Under the pieces are notes generated by a model. That model ran no database searches, was not told the origin of the DNA, and saw nothing but the letters and a program-made list of their open reading frames with translations. A program made the position numbers and the translations under genes. A stretch of DNA of 64,000 nucleotides from a virus: the IMG/VR virus record IMGVR_UViG_3300007351_000003, positions 19,218 to 83,217 of that record; one strand, given 5' to 3'. Below are positions 48,842 through 56,401 of this stretch, in pieces; positions within the stretch are counted from its first letter, which is position 1, and each line of letters begins with the position of its first letter.

Positions 48842-50077
48842 TTACGACGTCCTCTTGAACGGCAACACCTTGGCCCCGGCTTTCAGTCCATCCAGGTAAT
48901 CGGCCCACAGTTGCATCATTTTTCGCCGTTCCTCGAGGTGGGTCGTTCGGTTGTAAGCGCGTCCGTTCGCATCCTTGACCTTATGGGAAAGCTGATGCTC
49001 GATATACTCGACACGGACGTACAGCACTTCATCAAGAATTGTTCTGGCCGTCGCGCGGAATCCATGGGCGGTCACCTGGTCTTTGTCATACCCAAGGGCT
49101 CGGAATGCTGCATTGACGGTGTTCGCGCTCATGGGAGTAGAGTTCGACCTGCAGCTGGGGAATAGATACTTGCACGATCCGGTCAGCGGTTTCAGCTCCT
49201 TTATTATGCTGATGGCCTGATCCGGGAGAGGAACGATATGATCTTGATCCATTTTCATCTTGGCAGCCGGAATAAGCCATATCTTTTCAGTGAAATTAAA
49301 CTCAGGCCATTCGGCATGCCGGAGTTCCCCCGGCCTGACAAAAAGCATCGGTGTCAATTGGAGGGCGCACCTGACCGGGAAAGACCCTCCATACCCGTCG
49401 ATCGTGCGGAGAACCCCGGCCAACTCTTTGGGATCTGTTATCGCCGGGAAGTGTTTGGTTACGGCCGGGGCAAAAGCCCCGCGGAGATCCACGGTAGGGT
49501 CACGGTGAGCCCGGCCGGTCCCGACAGCATACCGAAATACGGAACTGCAAATGATCTTGACCTTTCGCAAGGTTTCCCGGGCTCCGCGCTTCTCAATGCG
49601 CTGCAGGAGTTCCAGCATGGCGGGAGGGTTGTTCGAGAGGTCCATGGTCGATCGGTCTCCGATCCATGGGAAAACGTCCAGTTCCAGCCTTTCGATAATT
49701 TCGGCAGCATAGGATCCGGACCAGTTGCTTTTGAATTTCTCGTGCCACTCCCGAGCGACCAGTTCGAAGCCGTCTGATTTCGCCAGAAGCGCCTTTTCCA
49801 GGCGCTTGGCTTCGCCGGGGTCAATACCGTTGGCGAGTTTCTTCCGGGCCGAATCCCGGCGCTCTCGTGCTTCGACAAGGGATATTTCAGGGTAGGCACC
49901 CAATGACAGTAACTTTTCCTTTGGCTTGCCTGTTTTTTCATCCCGGCCAAACCGGTACTTGAGGCGCCAGAGTTTCCCGCCGGCAGGAGAAACGAACAGG
50001 TGCAGGCCGAGAGCATCGGTCAGTTTGTAGGCTTTTTCTTTTGGTTTTGCAGCATTGATCTTCGTAGCGGTCAGCAT
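48842..50077 (-). CDS. int: tyrosine integrase, P4/DUF4102 type
   Basis: 411 aa from ATG 50077 (AGGAACC upstream). N-terminal arm-binding domain (AYKLTDALGLHLFVSPAGGK), core-binding domain, catalytic domain with RHAEW Arg, HGFRATART (HxxR), HQLSHK and the AYNR tyrosine. It lacks the integron-integrase insertion, so it is a phage/island enzyme rather than IntI. It would integrate the phage at a host site. It interrupts the plus-strand cassette run, in the opposite direction. Confidence 0.9.
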   Translation of the reverse strand: MLTATKINAAKPKEKAYKLTDALGLHLFVSPAGGKLWRLKYRFGRDEKTGKPKEKLLSLGAYPEISLVEARERRDSARKKLANGIDPGEAKRLEKALLAKSDGFELVAREWHEKFKSNWSGSYAAEIIERLELDVFPWIGDRSTMDLSNNPPAMLELLQRIEKRGARETLRKVKIICSSVFRYAVGTGRAHRDPTVDLRGAFAPAVTKHFPAITDPKELAGVLRTIDGYGGSFPVRCALQLTPMLFVRPGELRHAEWPEFNFTEKIWLIPAAKMKMDQDHIVPLPDQAISIIKELKPLTGSCKYLFPSCRSNSTPMSANTVNAAFRALGYDKDQVTAHGFRATARTILDEVLYVRVEYIEHQLSHKVKDANGRAYNRTTHLEERRKMMQLWADYLDGLKAGAKVLPFKRTS

Positions 50078-50094
50078 TTTGAGGGTTCCTTTCT

Positions 50095-50371
50095 GGGGGT
50101 ATTTGTAGTATAATTGCAAAGCAGGGTAATAAATACCCTGAATTCTACCCCCAAAATGAGCGGAAGTCAACAAACAACAATGGACATCGGCGGACTGAAA
50201 CAAATTAAATTTGACGGTTTTACAAGGAAATCTGGACGGAAGCGGACTACAACGTACTGTTAAATGGTGCCCCTGGGGTGATTCGAAAAGTGAAGGTAAG
50301 TATTTAAAATGTTGCGGTTTGCATAGGTGGCAATTTCATCGATACCGCCAAAGATACCCCCAAAAAAGCGG
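50095..50371. repeat. candidate integrase arm sites / attP region
   Basis: TACCCCCAAAATGAGCGG (50146-50163) and TACCCCCAAAAAAGCGG (50355-50371) are direct repeats; the inverted form GGGGGTA is at 50095-50101, and CAGGGTA/TACCCTG forms a palindrome at 50122-50140. This lies just upstream of the integrase start, a usual attP place. No gene in 50078-50384. Confidence 0.5.
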
Positions 50372-50384
50372 CTAAATAAGAATG

Positions 50385-50455
50385 GGTTCGGAGGCGGGTA
50401 ATACACGGAGGTGTGCGACGCGTTTTTTGCGACCGCACGAGCGAATAGTTATGAT
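50385..50455 (+). repeat. attC-like site j (degenerate)
   Basis: GGTAATAC core, stem GTGTGCG/CGACCGCAC with T6 loop, R' GTTATGA that contains the start codon of the next gene. Confidence 0.4.
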
Positions 50456-50906
50456 TCGATTTTACAGAGCAAACGAAAAACCATACGGCCCATTCTCGAA
50501 TTTATTCAGACGTACTTTTGAGTTTGAGGGACGGCAATTCCCGACAGCGGAACATGCATATCAATTCGGCAAAGCACGAAAGCCAGCGGTTCAGGAATGG
50601 CTGATGAACGCACCGTCTCCGTCATTGTTGGCAATGGCCGCACACGGTTTGTATTCGTGGGACATAGTACCAGGCTGGTCAAAAAACAAGGTAGGTCGAA
50701 TGAAAGCGGTCGTGCTCGCAAAATTCACGCAGCATGAGGATCTACGGCAACTATTGGTTGCTACGGGCAATGAGGAGTTGGTAGAGGTAGGATCATCCGA
50801 CACCCTACTAAATCGTTTTTGGGGGAAAGTAGAGCATCGGGGCCAGTTGGAAGGAATGAACATGCTCGGAACAATTCTGATGGAAACGCGGGATCAGTTA
50901 CGTTGA
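50451..50906 (+). CDS. NADAR-domain protein (YbiA-like)
   Basis: 151 aa. FYRANEKPYGPFSNLFRRTF, FPTAEHAYQFGKA, and a late NRFWGKVEHRGQLEGMNMLG are the NADAR pattern with conserved Glu and Trp. NADAR enzymes act as N-glycosidases on riboflavin intermediates or remove ADP-ribose from DNA guanine, which can counter toxins and defences. The start ATG is inside an R'-like core with no ribosome site. Confidence 0.8.
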   Translation: MIRFYRANEKPYGPFSNLFRRTFEFEGRQFPTAEHAYQFGKARKPAVQEWLMNAPSPSLLAMAAHGLYSWDIVPGWSKNKVGRMKAVVLAKFTQHEDLRQLLVATGNEELVEVGSSDTLLNRFWGKVEHRGQLEGMNMLGTILMETRDQLR

Positions 50907-50985
50907 ATCATAACGCTGAGTTGAGCCGCTTCTTCGACTCGGACTAACTCCCCTCTGCCCCGCAGCGTAGCGGGGAGGGAGAAAT
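50907..50985 (+). repeat. attC-like site k plus hairpin
   Basis: ATCATAAC directly after the stop, arms GCTGAGTTG/CGACTCGG; the R' core is missing and a hairpin CCCCGC/GCGGGG flanked by CTCCC/GGGAG follows (terminator-like without U-run). A 19-codon Cys-rich frame follows at 51017-51076. Confidence 0.45.
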
Positions 50986-51122
50986 TATAGCTATCGTGAA
51001 AGTGTGGTGATGTGAAATGAACGGGCATATGACTATTTGCAATTGTCCCCAATGCCAAAGTCAGAAAATGCTTTAACGGGGTATCGCATCCGTTACCACG
51101 ATAACACTTATGCGAGGTATCT

Positions 51123-51275
51123 ATGCTTCCTTGGAAAAAGACAATTGTTGTCTGTAAACAATGCCACAATGAAGTCAAGCGCGTCTGGATGGAATGGTGG
51201 GGCTGCGATACCTGCCATACCATGATGCATGAAAGCTGCACTGAAACCAGAGAGATTAATTATTCTATCTCATAA
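51123..51275 (+). CDS. zinc-ribbon protein, 50 aa
   Basis: MLPWKKTIVVCKQCHNEVKR and CDTCHTMMHESC: two Cys pairs plus His. Stop is in CTCATAAC, an R''-like core. Overlaps the next frame. Confidence 0.5.
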   Translation: MLPWKKTIVVCKQCHNEVKRVWMEWWGCDTCHTMMHESCTETREINYSIS

Positions 51276-51582
51276 CACTTATCTGCTCTTTTATGGGGTA
51301 GAAGGGAAAAAGATATACCAGCGAGATGGAGATTTTCGGAAAGAAATAGAATGGAAATTTGATAAAAAAGAAAATGAATATGTGCTTACAAAAAGGCACG
51401 TATCTATGACTAATTGCCCATTCTGCAATCTTGAACCAATAAGTAAGCCTCAGTTTTTTGCGAAAGAAGATACAGATGAAAGTTTTTGGGCCATAGTTTG
51501 CCTAAACTGTGAATATCACGGCCCCAAGGGGCGCACCGAACAGGAGGCTATAGCGAAATGGGATGCTCGATCAGAATCTTGA
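51229..51582 (+). CDS. Lar-like restriction alleviation protein
   Basis: 117 codons; start uncertain (ATG 51229 overlaps the previous gene; ATG 51408 would give only the zinc ribbon). NCPFCNLEP, VCLNCEYHGP and AIAKWDAR fit Lar-type zinc ribbons that moderate type I restriction. With the gene at 31657 this makes two Lar-like copies. Confidence 0.6.
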   Translation: MKAALKPERLIILSHNTYLLFYGVEGKKIYQRDGDFRKEIEWKFDKKENEYVLTKRHVSMTNCPFCNLEPISKPQFFAKEDTDESFWAIVCLNCEYHGPKGRTEQEAIAKWDARSES

Positions 51583-51633
51583 AACGGCTAAGAAGGCAAT
51601 AAAGGACGCCCTCGCCAAGCTCGGGGAGTAAAT

Positions 51634-51762
51634 ATGATCCGTCTATTAAACTTCATTCTGCTCTGGTTTGTCGGGCTCCACTATGGCCCGGTCATGGGCG
51701 CCTGTGCCTGGGCCGGTGTGGTGGCGATCGAGAAGGCGGTAGCGGAAGTGCTGGCGCTGTAG
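51634..51762 (+). CDS. hydrophobic 42-aa peptide
   Basis: ATG 51634 after GGGGAG. MIRLLNFILLWFVGLHYGPV start, one membrane helix followed by a second weaker one. A 22-codon frame (51563-51631) precedes it. Unknown. Confidence 0.4.
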   Translation: MIRLLNFILLWFVGLHYGPVMGACAWAGVVAIEKAVAEVLAL

Positions 51763-51791
51763 GCTACAAGAATAAGTGGGAAACCTTGATC

Positions 51792-52079
51792 ATGAAAATC
51801 AAATATGTATTCATTGATCTCATTCGCTGGATCGGGAAACAGGTCTGTCGAGTGAAGGGGCACAATTATTTTCATCCGGGGGGATTACACGCGACATGGT
51901 GTGCGTATACCTGCGTGCGGTGTGGCGAAACGGATAAACCCATCGAGAGTTTGCCGAGTCCACCGGAGGATGAATTTTTCGCAGACCCTTACGAAAATAT
52001 GCCAGACGAATATGTCAATGCACAATACGAACAGGAACGGCGCTGGATTTCATGGGCTCCGCTTCCTCATTGGATTTAA
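51792..52079 (+). CDS. zinc-binding cassette protein, 95 aa
   Basis: ATG 51792. GHNYFHPGGLHATWCAYTCV and RCGETDK suggest a zinc ribbon of Cys/His type. The stop is followed by ATTTAAC (attC l). Confidence 0.5.
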   Translation: MKIKYVFIDLIRWIGKQVCRVKGHNYFHPGGLHATWCAYTCVRCGETDKPIESLPSPPEDEFFADPYENMPDEYVNAQYEQERRWISWAPLPHWI

Positions 52080-52117
52080 CGGGGTCGAGTTGAGGGGCGA
52101 AAGAGAGGGGCGGGAGT
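52074..52117 (+). repeat. attC-like half site l
   Basis: R'' ATTTAAC with stop, arm GTCGAGTTGAGGGGCG; no R' core, next ATG follows GGGAG at once. Looks like a deletion derivative. Confidence 0.4.
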
Positions 52118-52342
52118 ATGAGCGATGATTGCCAATTATGCGATGTTGAAAAAGAGTGTGTATATCCTTATAAGCCATGCGCTTGTGTCGGACAGCGTAA
52201 ATTCATAGCTCATAATCCTGAGCCGACCGTAAGCCCTCTTTCTCAGTGCTGTGATGCTGTGGCGACTGCTGAGGGTGGCAAGCTATCACAGTACTACCTG
52301 TGTACTATGTGCGGGAAACCGTGTGATGTGAAGCTGAGTTGA
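52118..52342 (+). CDS. Cys-rich cassette protein, 74 aa
   Basis: CQLCDVEKEC, CACVGQ, CCDAVATAEGG, CTMCGKPC: ten Cys, several zinc sites. The last codons (AAGCTGAGTTGA) belong to an attC arm. Confidence 0.5.
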   Translation: MSDDCQLCDVEKECVYPYKPCACVGQRKFIAHNPEPTVSPLSQCCDAVATAEGGKLSQYYLCTMCGKPCDVKLS

Positions 52343-52385
52343 GCGGCGGGGTTTTCACGCCCGGCTCGGACTTTTGGCTAGAAAT
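52325..52385 (+). repeat. attC-like site m
   Basis: Arms GCTGAGTTGAGC/GGCTCGGAC, stem GCGGG/CCCGG with TTTTCA loop, R'-like GCTAGAA. The R'' is not TAAC here; the gene reads into the site. Confidence 0.45.
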
Positions 52386-52405
52386 TATTTCATTGGGAGG
52401 CAACG

Positions 52406-52702
52406 ATGAGTTTAATTGTTTATTCTGTCGGTGGTACATGGTGGGATTCAATAGATAAAGTGGGATTCACCTCTGAGAAGCGGGAGCATAGATTGCCGTG
52501 TTGTCCGCTGTGCGGTTCTGTGCTTTATCAGATGGAAGAAAAAGATTGGTGGGCTGGAATTGACCGCATAGAAAAAGAAGTTCCCGGCTATAGAAAATTT
52601 TGGGAATGGCTCCAAGGAAAGTGTTTCAAGAATTTTGGTGATGCCTTGATGGAATATTCTAAGGTCGAGCCGAACTGGAAGATGCCAGAAGGATATTTCT
52701 AA
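52406..52702 (+). CDS. hypothetical cassette protein, 98 aa
   Basis: MSLIVYSVGGTWWDSIDKVG start, CCPLCGS zinc knuckle, Trp-rich helical rest. GGGAGG upstream. Stop in R'' TTCTAAC. Confidence 0.5.
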   Translation: MSLIVYSVGGTWWDSIDKVGFTSEKREHRLPCCPLCGSVLYQMEEKDWWAGIDRIEKEVPGYRKFWEWLQGKCFKNFGDALMEYSKVEPNWKMPEGYF

Positions 52703-52782
52703 CGCCGTGTTGAGCGGCGCGGCCAAGGATTAACAACGGAGTGCGGCGCTTCACCGCGTCCGCTTCGAACACGAGGTTAGGC
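52697..52782 (+). repeat. attC-like site n, textbook form
   Basis: R'' TTCTAAC with the stop, L'' CGTGTTGAGCGG, L' CCGCTTCGAACACG (CGTGTT/AACACG perfect, unpaired bases between), R' GTTAGGC. 86 bp. ATG of next gene 3 nt later. Confidence 0.75.
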
Positions 52783-52784
52783 AA

Positions 52785-52967
52785 ATGCTGGAACATGAGC
52801 GAAACAGAATAGAGGATTGCGGGTGCAGATATGACGCGCCGACAGGGGTTAATACGCACTGGTGCGACAAGCATGACACGGATGGCAAGAAGAAGCGCCT
52901 GCGGAAATTCGCGCAAGCGTGTCGCAAGAATGCCGGGCTGCCTGAACATGAAGAAGTTGATGCCTAA
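52785..52967 (+). CDS. cassette protein, 60 aa
   Basis: MLEHERNRIEDCGCRYDAPT start, Cys/His pairs (CGC, HWCDKH), basic helical end. Lies between attC n and attC o: complete cassette of about 225 bp. Confidence 0.55.
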   Translation: MLEHERNRIEDCGCRYDAPTGVNTHWCDKHDTDGKKKRLRKFAQACRKNAGLPEHEEVDA

Positions 52968-53009
52968 CACCAAGCTGAAGGGCGGGGCCTTATCCCGCTC
53001 TAGTTAAAC
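52962..53009 (+). repeat. attC-like site o, compact
   Basis: R'' GCCTAAC with stop, stem AGGGCGGG/CCCGCTCT, R' GTTAAAC. 48 bp. Confidence 0.7.
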
Positions 53010-53141
53010 CACAAGGATGTAGCGACAAAATGAGGGGTGCGGTACGATAGGCGGCTACCCGTAATGACCGGACAGCAATGCACCGGATCGCCCAATAGGT
53101 GAGGACAACACACGCCAGCCCCACCCCTTGTGCAGTTAAAC
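53003..53141 (+). mobile_element. gene-less cassette between two GTTAAAC cores (site p)
   Basis: AGTTAAACCACAAGGA occurs at 53002-53017 and 53134-53149. The 132-bp unit between the cores carries GAGGGGTG and CACCCCTT arms and no ORF. It behaves like an inserted attC-bearing cassette without a gene. Confidence 0.55.
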
Positions 53142-53155
53142 CACAAGGAGGCAGC

Positions 53156-53461
53156 ATGTTGATTAAACCGACAGTAGGAAGAGTAGTTTGGTATTGGCCA
53201 GCAGGGGCAAAAGTCGAACAGCCGTTCGCGGCAACGGTGGCCTATGTTCATTCCGACCACATGGTAAACCTGTCCGTGATCGATGCAAACGGGCATCAGT
53301 TTCCAGCAATGTCCATTCCGCTTGTTCAGGATAACGAAGAAACGCCGGGGCTTCCGTACTGCTGCTGGATGCCGTATCAGAAGGGTCAGGCAGCGAAAAC
53401 CGAAGTTCTCGAAAAGAAGCTGTCCGGAGAAGGCGTACCGGATCATCCGTCCGAAAAATAA
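53156..53461 (+). CDS. phage hypothetical protein, 101 aa
   Basis: ATG 53156, AAGGAGG upstream. MLIKPTVGRVVWYWPAGAKV start; a conserved phage family with a small beta-barrel core (AATVAYVHSDHMVNLSVID). Function unknown. Confidence 0.6.
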   Translation: MLIKPTVGRVVWYWPAGAKVEQPFAATVAYVHSDHMVNLSVIDANGHQFPAMSIPLVQDNEETPGLPYCCWMPYQKGQAAKTEVLEKKLSGEGVPDHPSEK

Positions 53462-53554
53462 ACCGGGAAGCTGGTCATAAGGCGGCCAGCGCCCACTTCT
53501 ACAGCAGCAACAGAAACATACATATAGCGTACGAGAAAAAGGAGAAAACAAACC

Positions 53555-53974
53555 ATGACGAGCTTCAACAAAGTTATCCTGCTGGGCAATCTCACGCGCG
53601 ATCCTGAAGTGCGCTATACCCCGAACGGGAGTGCCGTAGCGAGCTTCACCCTTGCGGTCAATAGGAAATACCGGCAGGGAGATGAGACCAAGGAAGAGGT
53701 GTCGTTTATCGACTGCGTGGCATTCGGGAAGACAGCGGAAATACTCGGACAGTATGTGAATAAGGGTGATGCGCTTCTTGTTGAAGGACGGCTTGCCCAG
53801 CGCCGTTGGGACGATAAGGAAACAGGCCAGAAGCGTAGCAAGGTTGAGGTGCATATCCAGAGTTTCACCTTCATGCCAAAACGGTCAGGTTCCGCCGGCC
53901 AGGGCCAGGGAGCGCCGGAGCCCGAGCCGCCCGTATCAGAGGACGACATACCTTTTAATGTTGAGGGTGCATGA
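53555..53974 (+). CDS. ssb: single-stranded DNA-binding protein
   Basis: 139 aa. OB-fold ~1-105 (FNKVILLGNLTRDPEVRYTP, WDDKETGQKRSKVEV), then a short Gly/Pro linker. The acidic tip EDDIPF is present but followed by NVEGA, so the usual free C-terminal Phe is buried by five residues. This may change partner recruitment. Confidence 0.93.
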   Translation: MTSFNKVILLGNLTRDPEVRYTPNGSAVASFTLAVNRKYRQGDETKEEVSFIDCVAFGKTAEILGQYVNKGDALLVEGRLAQRRWDDKETGQKRSKVEVHIQSFTFMPKRSGSAGQGQGAPEPEPPVSEDDIPFNVEGA

Positions 53975-54013
53975 AAACCTCGTTAAAAACATGCAATGCG
54001 TGAAAGGATAAAC

Positions 54014-55231
54014 ATGAAATATATCGAATCGGAAGACGGGATTCTTATTAAAAGTTGGTGCAACGAACTGGAAGAAGGAGCAATCAAACAGGCGAGGAAG
54101 CTTGCGCGTCTCCCATTCGCTCGTATGCAGATATGCTTGATGCCCGATACGCATGAGGGCTATGGCATGCCGATCGGTGGGATATTGGCAACCGAGGGTG
54201 TCATAATCCCCTATGCCGTGGGCGTGGATATTGGCTGCGGCATGACCGCAATGCGGACGAGCCTGACAGAAATCACTACGGATCAGATTAAAGCCGTGCT
54301 CGGCGGATCCAAGGAAAACAAGGGCGGTATCCGGGCCGCTATACCTGTAGGATTCGGCAAGCACAGTAAAAGGCAGGATGAAGGTTTGATGCCAGAAACT
54401 GCACGACTGGCATGGCTTACAGAGAAAAGCATTGTCCACAGGGAATGGGGGAACGCCCTGCACTCTCTCGGGACGCTCGGCGGAGGCAACCACTTTATTG
54501 AGATCCAGAAGGGAAGCGACGGCCATATCTGGGTCATGCTGCATTCTGGCAGCCGGAATCTCGGGAAGAAGGTGTGCGACCACTATAACAAGATTGCAGT
54601 TGACCTTAACCAAAAATGGCATACTTCCGTGCCGAAAAACTGGCAACTTGCTTTTCTCCCACTGGATACAGATGAAGGGCAGGCATATCTTGCCGAGATG
54701 AAGTATTGCGTTGATTTTGCACAAGCAAGCAGGGAACTCATGATGGGAAGAATTGGAGCAGCCTTTATTGAGGCATTGGGCGGGAAGGTGTCGTTTGGCG
54801 ACGATACTTATTACGGTATCACGGTCAATATCGCCCACAACTACGCCCGCATGGAAAACCATTTCGGCAAGAACGTTATGATCCACCGGAAAGGTGCCAC
54901 GTCTGCCCGTGATGGAGAGATTGGCATTATTCCCGGATCGCAAGGAACGTCCAGCTATATTGTCCGCGGCAAGGGGTGCAAGGATAGTTTTGAATCATGT
55001 TCCCACGGCGCTGGCAGGAAGATGAGCCGGACCCGGGCCGAGAATGAACTAAACCTTGAGGAAGAAAAAAAGCGCATGGATGATCAAGGGATTATCCATG
55101 GAATAAGGACCGCAAAAGACCTTGACGAAGCCCCTGGGTCATATAAGGATATCGATGTCGTGATGGCAGAGCAGGCCGACCTTGTCGGAATTATGGTGAA
55201 ACTCACGCCACTGGCAGTAGTGAAAGGATAA
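54014..55231 (+). CDS. rtcB: RtcB-family RNA ligase
   Basis: 405 aa from ATG 54014 (AAAGGAT upstream). Metal/GTP motifs VGVDIGCGM (~75), GNHF, HSGSRNLGK, TSSYIVRG and the guanylated His in SHGAGR are all there. RtcB joins 2',3'-cyclic phosphate and 5'-OH RNA ends and repairs tRNAs cut by anticodon nucleases. Two tRNA genes are in the window. Release-factor-like partners are not seen. Confidence 0.9.
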   Translation: MKYIESEDGILIKSWCNELEEGAIKQARKLARLPFARMQICLMPDTHEGYGMPIGGILATEGVIIPYAVGVDIGCGMTAMRTSLTEITTDQIKAVLGGSKENKGGIRAAIPVGFGKHSKRQDEGLMPETARLAWLTEKSIVHREWGNALHSLGTLGGGNHFIEIQKGSDGHIWVMLHSGSRNLGKKVCDHYNKIAVDLNQKWHTSVPKNWQLAFLPLDTDEGQAYLAEMKYCVDFAQASRELMMGRIGAAFIEALGGKVSFGDDTYYGITVNIAHNYARMENHFGKNVMIHRKGATSARDGEIGIIPGSQGTSSYIVRGKGCKDSFESCSHGAGRKMSRTRAENELNLEEEKKRMDDQGIIHGIRTAKDLDEAPGSYKDIDVVMAEQADLVGIMVKLTPLAVVKG

Positions 55232-55259
55232 TGCAAGTTTGAGTGGCAAGGATAAAACC

Positions 55260-55514
55260 ATGAGACGACCATTTAAAAATCCAGTGAAGCAAGCGGAAGA
55301 CATGCAAAGAACGGAAGAAGAAGACCGCTCGAAACTTTTGTTATCGGGCGCGACCTCGTGGGATGAAGCCGCTTTGAATCTCCTTTGTGAATTAACGGGT
55401 GGCCCCGAAGGTGTGGAAACGGGACGGTCCATCAGCACGAAAGAGCGGATCGAAATTATCAAAAAGTATTTGAAGGAAGCCTGCGACATAGGCAAGGGTA
55501 AATTAACCCGATAA
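55260..55514 (+). CDS. helical protein, 84 aa
   Basis: ATG 55260 with AAGGAT; a TTG at 55239 is in frame but less likely. Basic N-terminal part, then LSGATSWDEAALNLLCELTG. Not recognised. Follows RtcB. Confidence 0.5.
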   Translation: MRRPFKNPVKQAEDMQRTEEEDRSKLLLSGATSWDEAALNLLCELTGGPEGVETGRSISTKERIEIIKKYLKEACDIGKGKLTR

Positions 55515-55516
55515 CC

Positions 55517-55852
55517 ATGCACAAAGACAGCGTACTCGCTTCATTCCACGTAGACGCCAGCGATCCGGAAATGATCAAGATTTCCGAGGACATGATGGGG
55601 AAGTCGATAACCCGATACCTCAACCTGAGAGAACAGGCTGTCAGGGATGCTCTGATCAAGGCAGGATGGACCCCGCCCGGCGGCCTTCCCTCTTCCTTTG
55701 TCGATATCGCGCGGGAAGCCCTCGAGAGGATCTCCGGAGATATTTACTGCATGGGCTCGGGGTGCGTTTATTGCGAAAACAGCACAGTGCATCCACTTAC
55801 TTGGGCTGGCACAGAGGCTCAGAAAGCACTGGATAGGATGAAGAAAGGGTAG
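55517..55852 (+). CDS. hypothetical protein, 111 aa
   Basis: MHKDSVLASFHVDASDPEMI start; helical core with MGSGCVYCEN, a possible zinc knuckle. Not recognised. Confidence 0.5.
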   Translation: MHKDSVLASFHVDASDPEMIKISEDMMGKSITRYLNLREQAVRDALIKAGWTPPGGLPSSFVDIAREALERISGDIYCMGSGCVYCENSTVHPLTWAGTEAQKALDRMKKG

Positions 55853-55854
55853 CA

Positions 55855-56121
55855 ATGTTTAAAGCGATAGAGATTGACATAACAGATCTATGGAGCAGAG
55901 GTTCGCTCATCACAGGCGACACTGTTCAAATTGCAAGCATTCCTGCCGGGAGTACACTAACCCATGTTCAATATCCGTATTCTCGGTTGCGTGATCGCCG
56001 CATTTACTGCGGGGTCTCATATTCGATTCCTGGGTCTGAAAACATAACTTTTAGAGTTGCAACGAGAGAGGAATATCGAGAGGCTTTCTGGCCTGAAGAA
56101 AAGATTACGATTAGATTATAA
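55855..56121 (+). CDS. hypothetical protein, 88 aa
   Basis: MFKAIEIDITDLWSRGSLIT start, beta-rich throughout. Its stop ends one base before tRNA-Pro. Confidence 0.5.
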   Translation: MFKAIEIDITDLWSRGSLITGDTVQIASIPAGSTLTHVQYPYSRLRDRRIYCGVSYSIPGSENITFRVATREEYREAFWPEEKITIRL

Positions 56122-56197
56122 CGGGGCGTGGCGCAGATGGTAGCGCGTCTGCTTTGGGAGCAGAAAGCCGGAGGTTCAAATCCTCTCGCCCCGACCA
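56122..56197 (+). tRNA. tRNA-Pro (TGG)
   Basis: 76 nt with encoded CCA. Acceptor CGGGGCG/CGCCCCG, D arm GGCGCAGATGGTAGCGC, anticodon stem TCTGC/GCAGA, loop TTTGGGA, T arm GGTTCAAATCC. Canonical fold without mismatches. Confidence 0.95.
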
Positions 56198-56216
56198 TTT
56201 TCACAGGAATAGAATT

Positions 56217-56351
56217 ATGTCGCCAAAACAACTATTTATCGCAGGATACAAAGCGGCTGCTAACAACAGAAAAGTCTCGGTCAAAGAGATCGATGCGGCG
56301 TGGAATAAATATGCCGATCGGGTGCTTCTCAGGACCATCAGGAATCGATGA
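56217..56351 (+). CDS. hypothetical protein, 44 aa
   Basis: ATG 56217 with AGGAA; MSPKQLFIAGYKAAANNRKV start, helical and basic. The same frame is open upstream through the tRNA but that is not coding. Confidence 0.45.
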   Translation: MSPKQLFIAGYKAAANNRKVSVKEIDAAWNKYADRVLLRTIRNR

Positions 56352-56360
56352 TTTTCACCC

Positions 56361-56390
56361 TTGACTATTCTCATACTTTCTTGATATGAT
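56361..56390 (+). promoter_or_regulatory. sigma70-type promoter
   Basis: TTGACT (56361-56366), 18-bp spacer, TATGAT (56385-56390), 12 bp before the ATG of the 88-aa gene. Confidence 0.65.
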
Positions 56391-56401
56391 TTGAGGTATC
56401 T

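Noticed and set aside
48842-50077. Integron integrase (IntI) explaining the attC sites
   Set aside because: The protein has a DUF4102/P4-type N terminus and no IntI-specific insertion, so it is a phage/island integrase.
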